Shown: positions 43,132-53,961, numbered from the stretch's first letter. The stretch: DNA of 64,000 nt from Roseomonas sp. 18066 (GCF_902706185.1 NZ_CACSJM010000005.1:22919-86918), one strand, 5' to 3'. The notes: generated by a model not told the origin, from the sequence alone. A program made the numbers and translations.

Positions 43132-44655
43132 ATGGCCACCCTCCCCACCACCCGCCGCGCCGTTATGGCTGGTGCGGCGCTGCTGCCCTTCCTGCGCATG
43201 CCGCAGGCCCGCGCGAAGACGCCGGGGGTGCTGACCTTCGGCCTCTCCAGCTACCCGCCCACCATCCAGCCCTGGGCCAACAGCGGCACCGCCGCCGCGA
43301 CCATCAAGCTGATGATCTATCGCGGCCTCACCTCCTACGGCGCCGACGGCAAGCTGCAGCCCGAGCTGGCGGAATCCTGGACCCGCGAGACCGACACCAG
43401 CTGGGTCTTCAAGCTGCGCGACGCGAAGTTCCAGAACGGCGAGAAGGTCACCTCCGCCGATGTGAAGTGGACCTTCGAGCAGATCGCCGGCGAACGCTCC
43501 ACCGCCTATTTCCGTGCCGAGGTGCAAGGCTTCGAGCGCGTCGAGACGCCCGATGACCTGACCGTGCGCATCGTCACCAAGCAGCCCGTGGTGACCCTGC
43601 CGGTCTGGATGGCCAGCTACCACCTGCCGATCATCTCGCGCAATTCGCCGCGCGGCCAGTTCGTCGGCGCCGGCCCCTTCGTGCTGAAGGGCCAGGAACG
43701 CGGCGTCTCCCTCGACCTCGAGCCTTTCGAGGGCTACTACAAGCCCGGCCTGCCCAAGCTGCGCGGCATCCGCGTCGTCGCCTATGCCGACGAGAACCTG
43801 CGCACCGCGGCGCTGCAATCCGGCGATGTCGACCTGATCGAATACGTCCCCTGGCAGGCGATGGACGCCATCACCGCCAACCCCGAGCTCTCGCTCGACG
43901 CGGTCGACGGCGCCTTCATGTTCCTCGTCTTCAACGGCAGCAAGCCACCCTTCAACGACGCCCGCGTCCGCAAGGCCGTCGCCCACGCCATCAACCGCGA
44001 CGACCTGGTCAAGGCCGCCTTCTTTGGCCGCGGCTCCGGCCTCGCCCATCTGCCCATCCCGGAATCCAGCGCCTTCTACAACGCCGACTTCAAGAACGCC
44101 TGGAACTACGACCCGGCGCTGGCGAAGAAGCTGCTGGCCGAGGCCGGCCATGGTGGCGGCATCAACTGCTCGCTGCTCTCGACGGCGCAGTATGGCATGC
44201 ACAAGGACACCGCCGAGGTCGTGCAGCAGCACCTCGCCGCCGTCGGCATCAATGTTACGCTGAACCTGCCGGACTGGGCCACCCGCGTCGCCGTCGGCAA
44301 CCGCGGCCAGTACGACATGGCCGTCATGGGCACCGCCGCCGACAGCAACGATCCCGACGGCCTCGCCAGCTTCATCGACGGCGCGCTGTCGCCCTCCTAT
44401 GTCCGCAGCTTCGGCCTGAAGACCGAGCGCATCACCCAGCTTCTCGCCGCAGGCCGCGCCGAGTTCGACGAGGCCAAGCGCCGCGCCATCTATCGCGAGA
44501 TGGAGCAGGTCGCCATCACCGAGGCGCCGATGGTCGGCCTCACCTGGCGCAGCCAGGGCTATGCCATGCGCAAGGCGGTCACCGGCTTCCGCAACCTGCC
44601 CGGCGCGCTGACCTTCTATTCCGGCCTGACCTTCGAGACCGCCGCGGTCGGCTGA
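43132..44655 (+). CDS. ABC transporter substrate-binding protein, family 5 (peptide/opine type)
   Basis: The product is 507 aa, starting at ATG 43132 with a GGAG site; the longer frame into the hyuB tail crosses repeat copy C and is not credible. The signal peptide begins MATLPTTRRAVMAGAALLP and ends PQARA (twin arginine). The mature SBP_bac_5 features are GVLTFGLSSYPPTIQPW, KFQNGEKVTSADVKWTFEQI, RGQFVGAGPFVLKG and FNDARVRKAVAHAINRDDLV. It is the receptor of the Dpp-like transporter that follows with 4-nt spacing. The ligand is presumably an amino-acid derivative handled by the enzymes downstream. Confidence 0.94.
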   Translation: MATLPTTRRAVMAGAALLPFLRMPQARAKTPGVLTFGLSSYPPTIQPWANSGTAAATIKLMIYRGLTSYGADGKLQPELAESWTRETDTSWVFKLRDAKFQNGEKVTSADVKWTFEQIAGERSTAYFRAEVQGFERVETPDDLTVRIVTKQPVVTLPVWMASYHLPIISRNSPRGQFVGAGPFVLKGQERGVSLDLEPFEGYYKPGLPKLRGIRVVAYADENLRTAALQSGDVDLIEYVPWQAMDAITANPELSLDAVDGAFMFLVFNGSKPPFNDARVRKAVAHAINRDDLVKAAFFGRGSGLAHLPIPESSAFYNADFKNAWNYDPALAKKLLAEAGHGGGINCSLLSTAQYGMHKDTAEVVQQHLAAVGINVTLNLPDWATRVAVGNRGQYDMAVMGTAADSNDPDGLASFIDGALSPSYVRSFGLKTERITQLLAAGRAEFDEAKRRAIYREMEQVAITEAPMVGLTWRSQGYAMRKAVTGFRNLPGALTFYSGLTFETAAVG

Positions 44656-44659
44656 GGGC

Positions 44660-45613
44660 ATGCTGGCCTTCGCCGCCCGCCGTCTCGCCGTCTCGCTCGC
44701 CCTGGTCTGGGTGGTGGCGACGCTGGTCTTCCTGGTGATCCACATGATCCCGGGAGACCCGGCAGAGCTGCTCCTGGCCCAGGGCGGCGTCGCGCCCGAT
44801 CCAGGCCTGGTCGCCGATCTTCGCGAACGCCTCGGCCTCGACCGCCCGCTGCTGGAGCAATACGCATCCTACATGGGCGGATTGCTGCAGGGCGATTTCG
44901 GCCTCTCCTTGCAGGACGAGCACGCGGTCGCCGACGAGATCGCGCTGCGCCTGCCCCGAACCCTGGAGCTCGTCGTCACCGCCGGTTTTCTGTCCGTCCT
45001 GATCGGCCTGCCGGCGGGCGTGCTCGCCGCGCTGCGCGCCGGACAGCTGACCGACCGCATCCTCTCCAGCATCGCAGCCCTCGCGCTCTCCATCCCGGTC
45101 TTCGTCATCGGCACCCTCGCCGTGCTGCTGCTGGCGCAGAAACTCCGGCTCGTCTCGGCCGGCGGCTATGTCCCCTTCGCCACCGATCCGCTGCGCCACA
45201 TCGGATTGCTGCTGATGCCGGCAGGCACCATCGCCTTCGGCCTCGCCGCGGTCGTGCTGCGCGTCACCCGTGGCGCCGTGCTGGAAGTGCTGGAGCGCGA
45301 GCATGTCCGCGCCGCCCGCGCCCGCGGCCTCGCCGCCGGCGCCATCATCCGCCGCCACGTGCTGCGCAACTCGCTGACGCCCGTCGTCACCGTGGTCGCG
45401 CTGCATCTCGGCGCGCTGCTCGGCGGCACCGTGCTGGTGGAATTCGTCTTCAACTGGCCCGGCCTCTCGGGCTATCTCGTCCGCTCGGTCGAGGCGCGCG
45501 ACTATCCGGAAGTGATGGGCATCGTCCTCGTCGTCTCCGCGCTCTTCGTGCTGCTGAACTTCCTGGTCGATATGCTCTACGCCGTCATCGACCCCCGCGT
45601 GAGGCAGGGCTGA
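44660..45613 (+). CDS. ABC transporter permease, DppB/OppB type
   Basis: An integral membrane protein of 317 aa, ATG 44660, 4 nt after the receptor stop. It has the DppB signature opening (LVWVVATLVFLVIHMIPGDP), LRERLGLDRPLLEQYASYMG, GDFGLSLQ, the EAA-type cytoplasmic loop EHVRAARARGLAAGAIIRRH and WPGLSGYLVRSVEARDYPEV near the end. It forms the channel together with the permease half of the next, fused gene product. Confidence 0.95.
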   Translation: MLAFAARRLAVSLALVWVVATLVFLVIHMIPGDPAELLLAQGGVAPDPGLVADLRERLGLDRPLLEQYASYMGGLLQGDFGLSLQDEHAVADEIALRLPRTLELVVTAGFLSVLIGLPAGVLAALRAGQLTDRILSSIAALALSIPVFVIGTLAVLLLAQKLRLVSAGGYVPFATDPLRHIGLLLMPAGTIAFGLAAVVLRVTRGAVLEVLEREHVRAARARGLAAGAIIRRHVLRNSLTPVVTVVALHLGALLGGTVLVEFVFNWPGLSGYLVRSVEARDYPEVMGIVLVVSALFVLLNFLVDMLYAVIDPRVRQG

Positions 45614-47456
45614 TGCGCGGCCGCTCGCTCCGCCGCCTGGCCCTGCCCGGCACGTTGCTCGCGCTCATCCTGCTGCTGGCCCTCGTCGCGCCGCTGCTGC
45701 CGCTGACCGACCCGGTGCGCCAGAACATCGCCGGCCGCCTGGCCACGCCTTCCGCCGGCTATTGGCTGGGACAGGATGAATACGGCCGCGACGTGCTGTC
45801 GCGCATCCTCTGGGGCGCGCGCGTCTCGCTCACCGTGGCGCTCGCCGCCTCGGTCATCGCCGCCATCGCCGGCACGCTGCTCGGCATCCTCGGCGGCTAT
45901 TTCCGCGGCGTCGTCGAGCTGGTCACGGTTCGCCTGGCCGAGGTCGTGCTCTGCTTCCCGCCGATGCTGCTGGCGCTGCTGGTCGTCACCCTGCTCGGCC
46001 CCGGCGCCGGCACGCTGGTCGTCTCGCTCGGCATCCTCTTCGCCCCTGCCTTCGCGCGGCTCGCCTATGCCGAGACGCTGTCGGCCCGCGCCCTCGACTA
46101 TGTCACGGCGCAGGAGGCGCTGGGCGCGCGCCCCAGCCGCATCCTGCTGCGCACCCTGCTGCCCAACATCGCGCCGCCGCTGATCGTGCAATTCTCGCTG
46201 ACCGTCGCCTCCGCCATGGTGCTGGAAAGCGGACTTTCGTTTCTCGGCCTCGGCGTGGTGCCGCCCTCGCCCTCCTGGGGGCTGATGATCCGCGGCGCGC
46301 GCGCCACCATGGAACAGGCGCCGCTGCTGCTGTTCTGGCCCTGCCTGGCGCTGGCCGGCACGGTGCTGGTGCTGAACCTGTTCTGCGACCGGCTGCGCGA
46401 CGCGCTGGACCCGCGCTCCGGCGGCGGCGGCCCCGCCGGCTTCCTGCGCCGCGCCGCCGCCCTGCCCGGCCCCGCGGCGCGCCCGGACGTGGCGCCCGGC
46501 CTGCTGCGCATCCGCGGGTTGACGCTGGAAATCGACGGCCCGCGCGGCCCTGTCGCCGTGGTGCGCGATGTCGGCTTCACCCTCGCGCCCGGCGAGACCC
46601 TGGCGCTGGTCGGCGAAAGCGGCAGCGGCAAGACGCTGACCGGCCTCGCGGTGATGGGCCTGCTGCCCGGCGCCGTGCGCGTCGCGTCGGGCGAAATCCT
46701 CTACACCGGCCGCGACGGCGCGACCCGCGACCTGCTGCGGCTGCCGGAAGCCGCGCTGCGCGCCCTTCGCGGTCGCGACCTCTGCATGGTCTTCCAGGAC
46801 CCCTCCAGCAGCCTGAACCCTTTGCTGCGCATCGGCAGCCAGGTGGCCGAGGCCCTGCCGCGCGGCCCCGGCCGCATGGCGCGCGTGATCGAGCTGTTCC
46901 GCCAGGTCGGCCTGCCCGACCCCGAGGGCCGTGCCCGCGCCTGGCCGCATGCGCTCTCCGGTGGCCAGCGCCAGCGCGTGATGATCGCCGCCGCCATCGC
47001 CAACCACCCGCGGCTGCTGCTGGCCGACGAGCCGACCACCGCCCTCGACGTCACCGTCCAGGCGCAGATTCTCGAGCTGCTGGCAGAGCTGAAGCGCAGC
47101 GAGCAGGGCATGGGCATGGTCTTCGTCACCCACAACCTGGCCGTCGTCGCGCAGATCGCCGACCGTGTCGCGGTGATGTATGCCGGCGAGGTGGTGGAGG
47201 AAGGCCCGGTCGCAGAGATCTTCGCCGCCCCCCGCCACCCCTATACCGCCGCGCTGATCGCGGCGACGCCGGAGGGCGAGGCCGAGCGCCTCTCTGCCAT
47301 ACCAGGGGCGGTGCCGCAGGCCTGGGCCATGCCCGCCGGCTGCCGCTTCGCCCCCCGTTGCAGCGAGGCCCGCCCCGCCTGCGCCCAGACCGCGCCGCCG
47401 CTGCAGCCCATCGCCCCCGGCCGCACCACGCGCTGCCTGCGCTGGAAGGAGCTGGC

Positions 47457-47460
<4 letters not shown>
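45613..47460 (+). CDS. fused ABC permease (DppC type) and ATP-binding protein (DppD type)
   Basis: A single 615-aa product, ATG 45613, overlapping the previous stop by 1 nt. Residues about 1-270 are a DppC-like permease (YWLGQDEYGRDVLSRILWGA; EAA loop QEALGARPSRILLRTLLPN; GLGVVPPSPSWGLMI). A Gly/Ala/Pro-rich linker of about 25 residues follows. Residues about 297-615 are a DppD-like ATPase with GESGSGKT, ALSGGQRQRVMIAAAIANHP, LLLADEPTTALDVTVQAQ and the C-terminal oligopeptide-type cysteine motif CRFAPRCSEARPAC. Such permease-ATPase fusions are known but uncommon. There is no frameshift or internal stop at the junction. Confidence 0.94.
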
Positions 47461-48443
<983 letters not shown>

Positions 48444-48463
48444 CCCAAGGATTTTTCGCGACC

Positions 48464-49159
48464 ATGCTGAACCCCGAAGGCCGCGTCGTCATGCTCTCCG
48501 GCGCCAGCCGCGGCATCGGCCGCGCGGTGCTGGAGCGCCTGCTGGCCGCCGGCTGCAGCGTCAGCGCCGGCGTGCGCGACCTGGCCCGCCTGCCACAGCA
48601 CCCCAACCTGACCCACGCCCGCTACGACGCCGAGAAGCCCGGCAGCGCCGAGGCCTGGGTCGAGGCCACGGTCCAGAAGCACGGCCGCATCGACGCGCTG
48701 GTCAATGCCGCCGGCATCAATCCGCGCGGCACGCTGTTCGATGCCGACGAGGCCGTCTTCGACACCAGCTGGACGGTCAATGCCAAGGGCCCGATGCGCG
48801 CCATCCGCGCCGCCTGGCCGCATCTGGTCGCCTCCGGCACCGGGCGCGTGGTCAATATCGCCTCCCTCTCCGGCAAGCGCGTCAAGAACGACAACCTTGC
48901 TTACGCCATGAGCAAGTTCGCCGTCATGGCGCTGACCCAGGAGGTGCGTCGCGCCGGCTGGGACAGCGGCATCCGCGCCACCGCGCTCTGCCCCGGCTTC
49001 GTCGACACCGACATGACCGCGCATGTCACCAAGACGCCGCGCAGCGCCATGTCGCGCCCCGACGATGTCGCCGCCCTGGTCGAGACCGTGCTGCACCTGT
49101 CCAACAACGCCACCGTCGCCGAGCTGCTGGTCAATTGCCGGCATGAGGAGCTGGTGTGA
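48464..49159 (+). CDS. SDR family oxidoreductase
   Basis: A short-chain dehydrogenase of 231 aa, starting at ATG 48464, 20 bp after the transporter. It has VVMLSGASRGIGRAVLERL, LVNAAGINPRG, the catalytic YAMSKFAVMALTQEV and CPGFVDTDMTAH. It lacks the extended C-terminal region of larger SDRs. It lies between the transporter and the flavin dehydrogenase genes, so it probably processes an alcohol or ketone group of the imported compound or of its oxidation product. The stop overlaps the next gene (GTGA). Confidence 0.92.
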   Translation: MLNPEGRVVMLSGASRGIGRAVLERLLAAGCSVSAGVRDLARLPQHPNLTHARYDAEKPGSAEAWVEATVQKHGRIDALVNAAGINPRGTLFDADEAVFDTSWTVNAKGPMRAIRAAWPHLVASGTGRVVNIASLSGKRVKNDNLAYAMSKFAVMALTQEVRRAGWDSGIRATALCPGFVDTDMTAHVTKTPRSAMSRPDDVAALVETVLHLSNNATVAELLVNCRHEELV

Positions 49160-49431
49160 AGCTACACCGGCTGCGCGACGCTGCCCGTCCCGCCATCGCG
49201 CTGCAGCTCGATGGCCAGGGCATCGTCGCGCAGCAGGGCGACACGCTGCTGACCGCGCTGCTGGCTGGCGGCGCCGGGCATCTGCGCCGCAGCGATTTCG
49301 GCGACGAGTCGCGGGCCGGCTTCTGCCTGATGGGCGCCTGCCAGGATTGCTGGGTGACGGTCGAGGGCCTCGGCCGCGTCCGTGCCTGCGCCACCCCGGC
49401 CGGCCCCGGCATGGTGGTGCATCGCGGATGA
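49156..49431 (+). CDS. (2Fe-2S)-binding small subunit of a three-component flavin dehydrogenase (HcnA/LhpF-like)
   Basis: The product is 91 aa, with GTG 49156 overlapping the SDR stop. Cys 57, 62, 65 and 78 form the plant-ferredoxin-type [2Fe-2S] motif (FCLMGACQDCWVTVEG). Small proteins like this are the third subunit of heteromeric dehydrogenases such as hydrogen cyanide synthase HcnABC, octopine/nopaline oxidase and D-hydroxyproline dehydrogenase. The order here, small Fe-S subunit, FAD/NAD-type subunit, DAO-type subunit, matches HcnABC. Confidence 0.9.
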   Translation: MKLHRLRDAARPAIALQLDGQGIVAQQGDTLLTALLAGGAGHLRRSDFGDESRAGFCLMGACQDCWVTVEGLGRVRACATPAGPGMVVHRG

Positions 49432-50798
49432 AGGTGGCCGTCATCGGCGCCGGCCCCGCCGGCACCCGCGCCGTCGAAACCCTTTTGGCGCACGGCATCT
49501 CTCCGGTCTGGCTGGAGGAATCCGCCGATGGTGGCGGCCGCATCTACCAGCGCCCGCCGGCGCCGCTGGCCCGCGACCATCGCACCCTCTATGGCTTCGA
49601 GGCGAAGCGCGCCGCCGCCCTGCATTCAGCCTTCGACGCTGCCCGGTCCCGCGCCGATTGGCGGCCGCAGACCCTGGTCTGGCATATCCGCCCCAGCACC
49701 CGGCAGCTGCACACGGTCAGCCAGGGCCAGCAGGCCGTGGTCGACTACCATGCCGCCATCCTCTGCACCGGCGCCATGGACCGGGTCATCCCGATCCCCG
49801 GCTGGACCCACCCCGGCGTCACCAGCCTGGGCGCGGCGCAGATCGCGCTGAAATCCCAGGGCTGCGCCATCGGCCAGCGCCCGGTTTTCCTCGGCAGCGG
49901 GCCGCTGCTCTGGCTGGTGGCCTACCAATATGCCAAGGCGGGGGCGCCGCCGGCCGCGGTGCTGGACACCACCCCCTTCGCCACCAAGCTCGCCGCCACC
50001 CCCGGACTGCTGCGCGGCGGCGCCACCTTTGCCAAGGGGCTTTTCTACATCACCTGGCTGCGGGCGCATGGCATTCCGATTGCCGAGGGGGTTTCTCCGA
50101 TCGCCATCGACGGCGCGGAGGACGGCGTCACCGCGCTGCGCTGGCGCGATGCCGCCGGCCGCGAGCACCGCACCGAATGCGACGCGCTGGGCCTCGGCTG
50201 GGGGCTGCGGCCGGAGGCGCAGCTGGCCGATCTCGCCGGCATTCCCTTTCGCTTCGATGCCGTGCAGCACAATTGGATTCCCGAACGCGACCTGGCCGGC
50301 CGCACGCCGGTCGCGCATCACTACCTCGCCGGCGATGGCGCCGGCATCGGCGGCGCCGAGATGGCGGAGCTCGCCGGGCGCCGCGCGGCGCTAGCCGTGC
50401 TGCAGAATGCCAGAACGCCCATCGACACCGCCGCCGCGGCGGCCCTCGACCGCAAGCTCGCGGCGGGCCAGAAGTTCCGCGTGGCGCTGGAACGCGCCTT
50501 CCCCTTCCCGGCCAAGCTCGCGGCATCGCTGCCGGACGACACCATCCTCTGCCGCTGCGAAGGCCTGCGCGCCGCCGATATCCGCGCCACCGCCATGGTG
50601 GACTACCATGCCGGCGTCGCGCCCGAGCTGAACCGCGCCAAGGCCTTCAGCCGCGCCGGGATGGGCCGCTGCCAGGGCCGGCTCTGCGGCGCCGCCACGG
50701 CCGAGGTGCTGGCGGCCGCCCTCGGCCAGCCCGTCGAGGCCATCGGCCGGCTGCGCGGCCAGCCGCCGGTCAAGCCGATCCCGATCGCCGCGGCATGA
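49428..50798 (+). CDS. FAD/NAD(P)-binding subunit of a three-component dehydrogenase (HcnB/OoxA-like)
   Basis: The product is 456 aa, ATG 49428, ATGA overlap. The dinucleotide motif VAVIGAGPAGTRAVETLLA is at the N-terminus, ILCTGAMDRVIPIPGWTHPG further on, and a second nucleotide motif PVFLGSGPLLWLVAYQYAKA follows. At the C-terminus a BFD-like iron-sulfur domain has ILCRCEGLRAADIRATA and GMGRCQGRLCGAATA, supplying four cysteines. In this family the subunit carries electrons between the amino-acid-oxidising flavin subunit and the Fe-S subunit. It is intact and of usual length. Confidence 0.93.
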   Translation: MKVAVIGAGPAGTRAVETLLAHGISPVWLEESADGGGRIYQRPPAPLARDHRTLYGFEAKRAAALHSAFDAARSRADWRPQTLVWHIRPSTRQLHTVSQGQQAVVDYHAAILCTGAMDRVIPIPGWTHPGVTSLGAAQIALKSQGCAIGQRPVFLGSGPLLWLVAYQYAKAGAPPAAVLDTTPFATKLAATPGLLRGGATFAKGLFYITWLRAHGIPIAEGVSPIAIDGAEDGVTALRWRDAAGREHRTECDALGLGWGLRPEAQLADLAGIPFRFDAVQHNWIPERDLAGRTPVAHHYLAGDGAGIGGAEMAELAGRRAALAVLQNARTPIDTAAAAALDRKLAAGQKFRVALERAFPFPAKLAASLPDDTILCRCEGLRAADIRATAMVDYHAGVAPELNRAKAFSRAGMGRCQGRLCGAATAEVLAAALGQPVEAIGRLRGQPPVKPIPIAAA

Positions 50799-51943
50799 GC
50801 ACTCCCGTGGAAACGGCCGAGGTGATCATCCTGGGCGGCGGCGGCGCTGGCTGCTCCACGGCGCTGCACCTGGCGCAGCGCGGGGTGCGGGCGGTGCTGC
50901 TGGAACGCGGGCTGGTCGGCGGCCAGGCCAGCGGGGTGAATTACGGCGGGGTGCGCCAGCAGGGCCGCAACCCGGCGGAGCTGCCCATCGCCCGCCGCTC
51001 GCGCGAGATCTGGGGGCGCCTGCCCGAGATCATTGGCACCGACGCGGAATTCTCCGAAACCGGCCATCTGAAGCTGGCGCGCAACGAGGCCGAGGAAGCC
51101 GATCTGATCGCCTATCTCGACACGGCGCGGCAGCATGGCCTGCCGCTGCGCATGGTCGGGCGCAACGCCATCCATCGCGACTATCCCTGGCTGGGGCCCT
51201 CGGTGCTGGCCGGGTCCTTCGCGCCCGAGGATGGCTCGGCCAATCCTCGCTTGCTGGTCCCCGCCATCGCCAAGGCGGCGCGGGCCGCCGGTGCCGTCAT
51301 CCACGAGCAGACACGCGTCACGGGATACTACCATGGCGCTGGGCGTTTCGAGCTGACCGCGGAGGATGGCCGCCGCTTCGCCGCCCCCGTGCTGGTGAAT
51401 ACCGGTGGCTATTGGGGCGGCGCGGTGGCCGCTGCCTTTGGCGAGGCCGTGCCGATCCAGCCGCTCAACCCCAACATGGCGGTCACCGAGCCGATCCGCT
51501 ATTTCATCGAGCCCAATCTCGGGGTGGTCGGCGGCAATGTCTATCTGCGGCAAATTCCGCGCGGCAATGTCATCCTTGGCGGTGGGCATGGCGAGAGCGA
51601 GGCCGATCCGGCCAATGGCCGCCCCTGGTCGCGGCCGCTGGCGGAGGTGACGCTGGAGACCTTGCGGCATGCCGTCCGCCTGGTGCCCGCGCTCGCCGGC
51701 GTGCAGCTGATCCGCAGTTGGAGCGGCATCGATGGCCAGATGCCCGACCGCATTCCGGTGATCGGGCCCAGCCGCACCACCCCCGGCCTGTTCCACGCCT
51801 TCGGCTTTTCCGGCCATGGCTTCCAGCTCGGCCCGGCGATCGGCGCGATCCTCGCCGAGCTGGTCACCGAAGGCCGCAGCACGACGCCGATCGACGCCTT
51901 CCGCATCGACCGTTTCCCGGTCGCCGCCGCCACCGCTTCCTGA
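50795..51943 (+). CDS. FAD-dependent oxidoreductase, DAO type (catalytic subunit, HcnC/OoxB-like)
   Basis: The product is 382 aa, ATG 50795 in an ATGA overlap. It is a DAO-family amine/amino acid dehydrogenase: EVIILGGGGAGCSTALHLAQ, then ERGLVGGQASGVNYGGVR; the substrate domain with GGHGESEADPANGRPWS; and the C-terminal FAD motif FHAFGFSGHGFQLGPAIG. Together with the two preceding products it should oxidise the C-N bond of an opine, imino acid or glycine-like substrate and pass electrons to the respiratory chain. Confidence 0.93.
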   Translation: MSTPVETAEVIILGGGGAGCSTALHLAQRGVRAVLLERGLVGGQASGVNYGGVRQQGRNPAELPIARRSREIWGRLPEIIGTDAEFSETGHLKLARNEAEEADLIAYLDTARQHGLPLRMVGRNAIHRDYPWLGPSVLAGSFAPEDGSANPRLLVPAIAKAARAAGAVIHEQTRVTGYYHGAGRFELTAEDGRRFAAPVLVNTGGYWGGAVAAAFGEAVPIQPLNPNMAVTEPIRYFIEPNLGVVGGNVYLRQIPRGNVILGGGHGESEADPANGRPWSRPLAEVTLETLRHAVRLVPALAGVQLIRSWSGIDGQMPDRIPVIGPSRTTPGLFHAFGFSGHGFQLGPAIGAILAELVTEGRSTTPIDAFRIDRFPVAAATAS

Positions 51944-51957
51944 TGGAGCTACCGCCT

Positions 51958-52809
51958 ATGCTGACCACGCTTCGCCCCGGCGTCTTCGTCCGCCGCGACC
52001 CCGAGGGCGCTGCCGCCCCCGTCATCTTCGACATCCCGCGCAGCGGCGCCGAATATCCGCGCGACTTCCGCAGCATCGCCTGCCTGACCGACCTGCAGCG
52101 CTCGATCTCGATGTATGTCGAGGAATGCTATGCCGACGTGCCCAAGGCGGGCGCGACCTGGCTCTATGCGAGCTTCCCCAATGCCTATATCGACCCCAAC
52201 CGCCACGCGCTGGACATCGACCCGGCGGCGCTGGACGGCGAATGGCCGGAGGCGCTGAAGCCCTCGCCCAAGACCAGCGCCGGCATCGGGCTGATCCCCA
52301 TGGTCTGCGCCGGCACCAAGCCGCTGTATGACGGCAAGCTCAGCCTCGCCGATGTGCGCAACCGGTTGGACAACTACTACCTGCCATACCACGGCGAGCT
52401 GGCGCGGCTACTGCAGGCGGCGCGGGAGAAGCACGGCGTCGCCTATCACCTGTCCTGCCATTCGATGCCGGCCATCGCCGCCACCGGGCCGGATGCCGGG
52501 CAGCAGCGGTCGGATTTCGACCTTGGCGACCGCAACGGCACCACCTGCGCGCCCGAGCTCGTCGAGGTGGTGGAGAAGACGCTGGCCGGCTTCGGCTACA
52601 AGGTCACCCGCAACACGCATTTCATCGGCGCCGAATGCGTCCGCCAGCATGGCAATCCGGCGGGCGGCATCCACAGCCTGCAGATCGAGATGAATCGCGG
52701 CCTCTACATGGACGAGACGGCGCGCACCCGCGGGCCGAAGCTCGGCCAGGTGCGCGACCACCTCACCGCCGTGGCCCAGGCTGTCGCCGACTTCGCGGCC
52801 CAGGGCTGA
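51958..52809 (+). CDS. N-formylglutamate amidohydrolase family protein
   Basis: The product is 283 aa from ATG 51958, which has GGAG at good spacing. An ATG at 51943 overlapping the previous stop would add 5 residues. It has FDIPRSGAEYPRDF in place of the usual PHSG-type start, NRHALDIDPAALDGEWPE, YHLSCHSMPAIAATGPDAGQ with likely zinc ligands, DFDLGDRNGTTCAPEL and NPAGGIHSLQIEMNRGLYMD. Members hydrolyse N-formyl-L-glutamate or related N-acyl amino acids. As last gene of the ABC/dehydrogenase operon it probably releases a free amino acid at the end of the route. It is convergent with the next gene, 6 bp away. Confidence 0.92.
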   Translation: MLTTLRPGVFVRRDPEGAAAPVIFDIPRSGAEYPRDFRSIACLTDLQRSISMYVEECYADVPKAGATWLYASFPNAYIDPNRHALDIDPAALDGEWPEALKPSPKTSAGIGLIPMVCAGTKPLYDGKLSLADVRNRLDNYYLPYHGELARLLQAAREKHGVAYHLSCHSMPAIAATGPDAGQQRSDFDLGDRNGTTCAPELVEVVEKTLAGFGYKVTRNTHFIGAECVRQHGNPAGGIHSLQIEMNRGLYMDETARTRGPKLGQVRDHLTAVAQAVADFAAQG

Positions 52810-52815
52810 AGGAAA

Positions 52816-53961
52816 TCAGCTGGGCCCGTCCTGCTTCGGGTCCAGGCTGATCCAGTAGGTTCCCTCGAAGGGCACCGCCGCGAAGCGCTGGTTGATTTCC
52901 TGCAGCGTCGCGGCGGGGTCTAGCTCGGGGAAGAGCGCGGGCCAGGTCCAGCGCGCCATGGCCTCGGCGGCCAGGATGCCGATGGCGGTGCCGGCGAAGT
53001 AATTCCACAGCCCATGCACGCGGCCGGATTTCACCGCCTCCAGCGCCGCCATCTCGCGCGTCGCGGCGACGGCGGCCAGGCTTTGCCGGGCGCGGTCGGG
53101 GCTGACGCCGCTGCCCAGCAGCAGGCCGAGCTCGTCGCTCGGGCGGTGCATGCCGGTGCCGACGACGATCCGCGGCTGCAGCGACATCAGCACCTCGAGG
53201 CCGATGGCGCCGCCCTGGGCCTCGCCCAGCACCTGCGCCGTCGGATTGGCCAGCTGCAGCAGCGCCAGCACATCGCCGCCGCCGCCCTGCCCCGCCACCC
53301 AGCAGCAGGGCCAGCGGCCGGGGAAGGCGGTCAGCAGCGTCGGCGGGCCGTTGCGGCCACCCGGCGCGGGGGGCGCCGGCAGGCGGTCGCGGATGCGCGC
53401 CAGATGGGTTTCATGCAAGGCGATGAATGCCTCGGCCTGGGTCTCGCGCTCCAGCACCTGGCCGAGCAGGCGCAGGCTGGGCGCGGTGTTGCGCAACGGC
53501 TGGCGGAACAGGTCGATGAAGATCGTCGGGATGCCGGCCGAGGCCAGGCGCTCGACCGCCTGCATGGTCTCGGCCGAGCCCTCCTGCCAGGCGCCCAGAA
53601 TCACCAGATCCGGTGTCAGCGACAGCGTCCGTTCCAAGGGCAGCGCCTGGCCGACGGTGGTGGTGACCTCGGGCAGGCGGTCCAGCGCCGGGAAGGCGCG
53701 GCGCCATGCGGCGTCGATCACCGGGTCCAGCCGGCGCAGGTCGCCGCCGGTGCCGACCAGCAGCGAGACCGGGTCGGGATGCAGCAGGCCCAGCGTCAGC
53801 AGGTACATGCCCTCGCCCAGCAGGATGCGGCGCGGCGGGCGCGGCAGCGTCACCTGGCGGCCCAGCAGGTCGGTCACGCGCCGCGGCCAGGTCTCGGCCC
53901 GGGCGGCGGTGGCCGCGAGCAGCAGCGGGGCAGCCAGCAGCGATCGGCGGTTGAACGGCAT
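52816..53961 (-). CDS. ABC transporter substrate-binding protein, BtuF/siderophore type (orphan)
   Basis: The product is 381 aa, starting at ATG 53961. A twin-arginine-like signal (MPFNRRSLLAAPLLLAATAA, cleavage near ARA) precedes a Peripla_BP_2 fold: RVTDLLGRQVTLPRPPRRIL, LTPDLVILGAWQEGSAETMQ, IPTIFIDLFRQPLRNTAPSL and RIVVGTGMHR. The family binds heme, cobalamin or ferric siderophores. No permease or ATPase gene adjoins it, so it either serves a transporter elsewhere or has another role. No cobalamin riboswitch is visible upstream (53962-54139), where I see no gene. Confidence 0.85.
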   Translation of the reverse strand: MPFNRRSLLAAPLLLAATAARAETWPRRVTDLLGRQVTLPRPPRRILLGEGMYLLTLGLLHPDPVSLLVGTGGDLRRLDPVIDAAWRRAFPALDRLPEVTTTVGQALPLERTLSLTPDLVILGAWQEGSAETMQAVERLASAGIPTIFIDLFRQPLRNTAPSLRLLGQVLERETQAEAFIALHETHLARIRDRLPAPPAPGGRNGPPTLLTAFPGRWPCCWVAGQGGGGDVLALLQLANPTAQVLGEAQGGAIGLEVLMSLQPRIVVGTGMHRPSDELGLLLGSGVSPDRARQSLAAVAATREMAALEAVKSGRVHGLWNYFAGTAIGILAAEAMARWTWPALFPELDPAATLQEINQRFAAVPFEGTYWISLDPKQDGPS

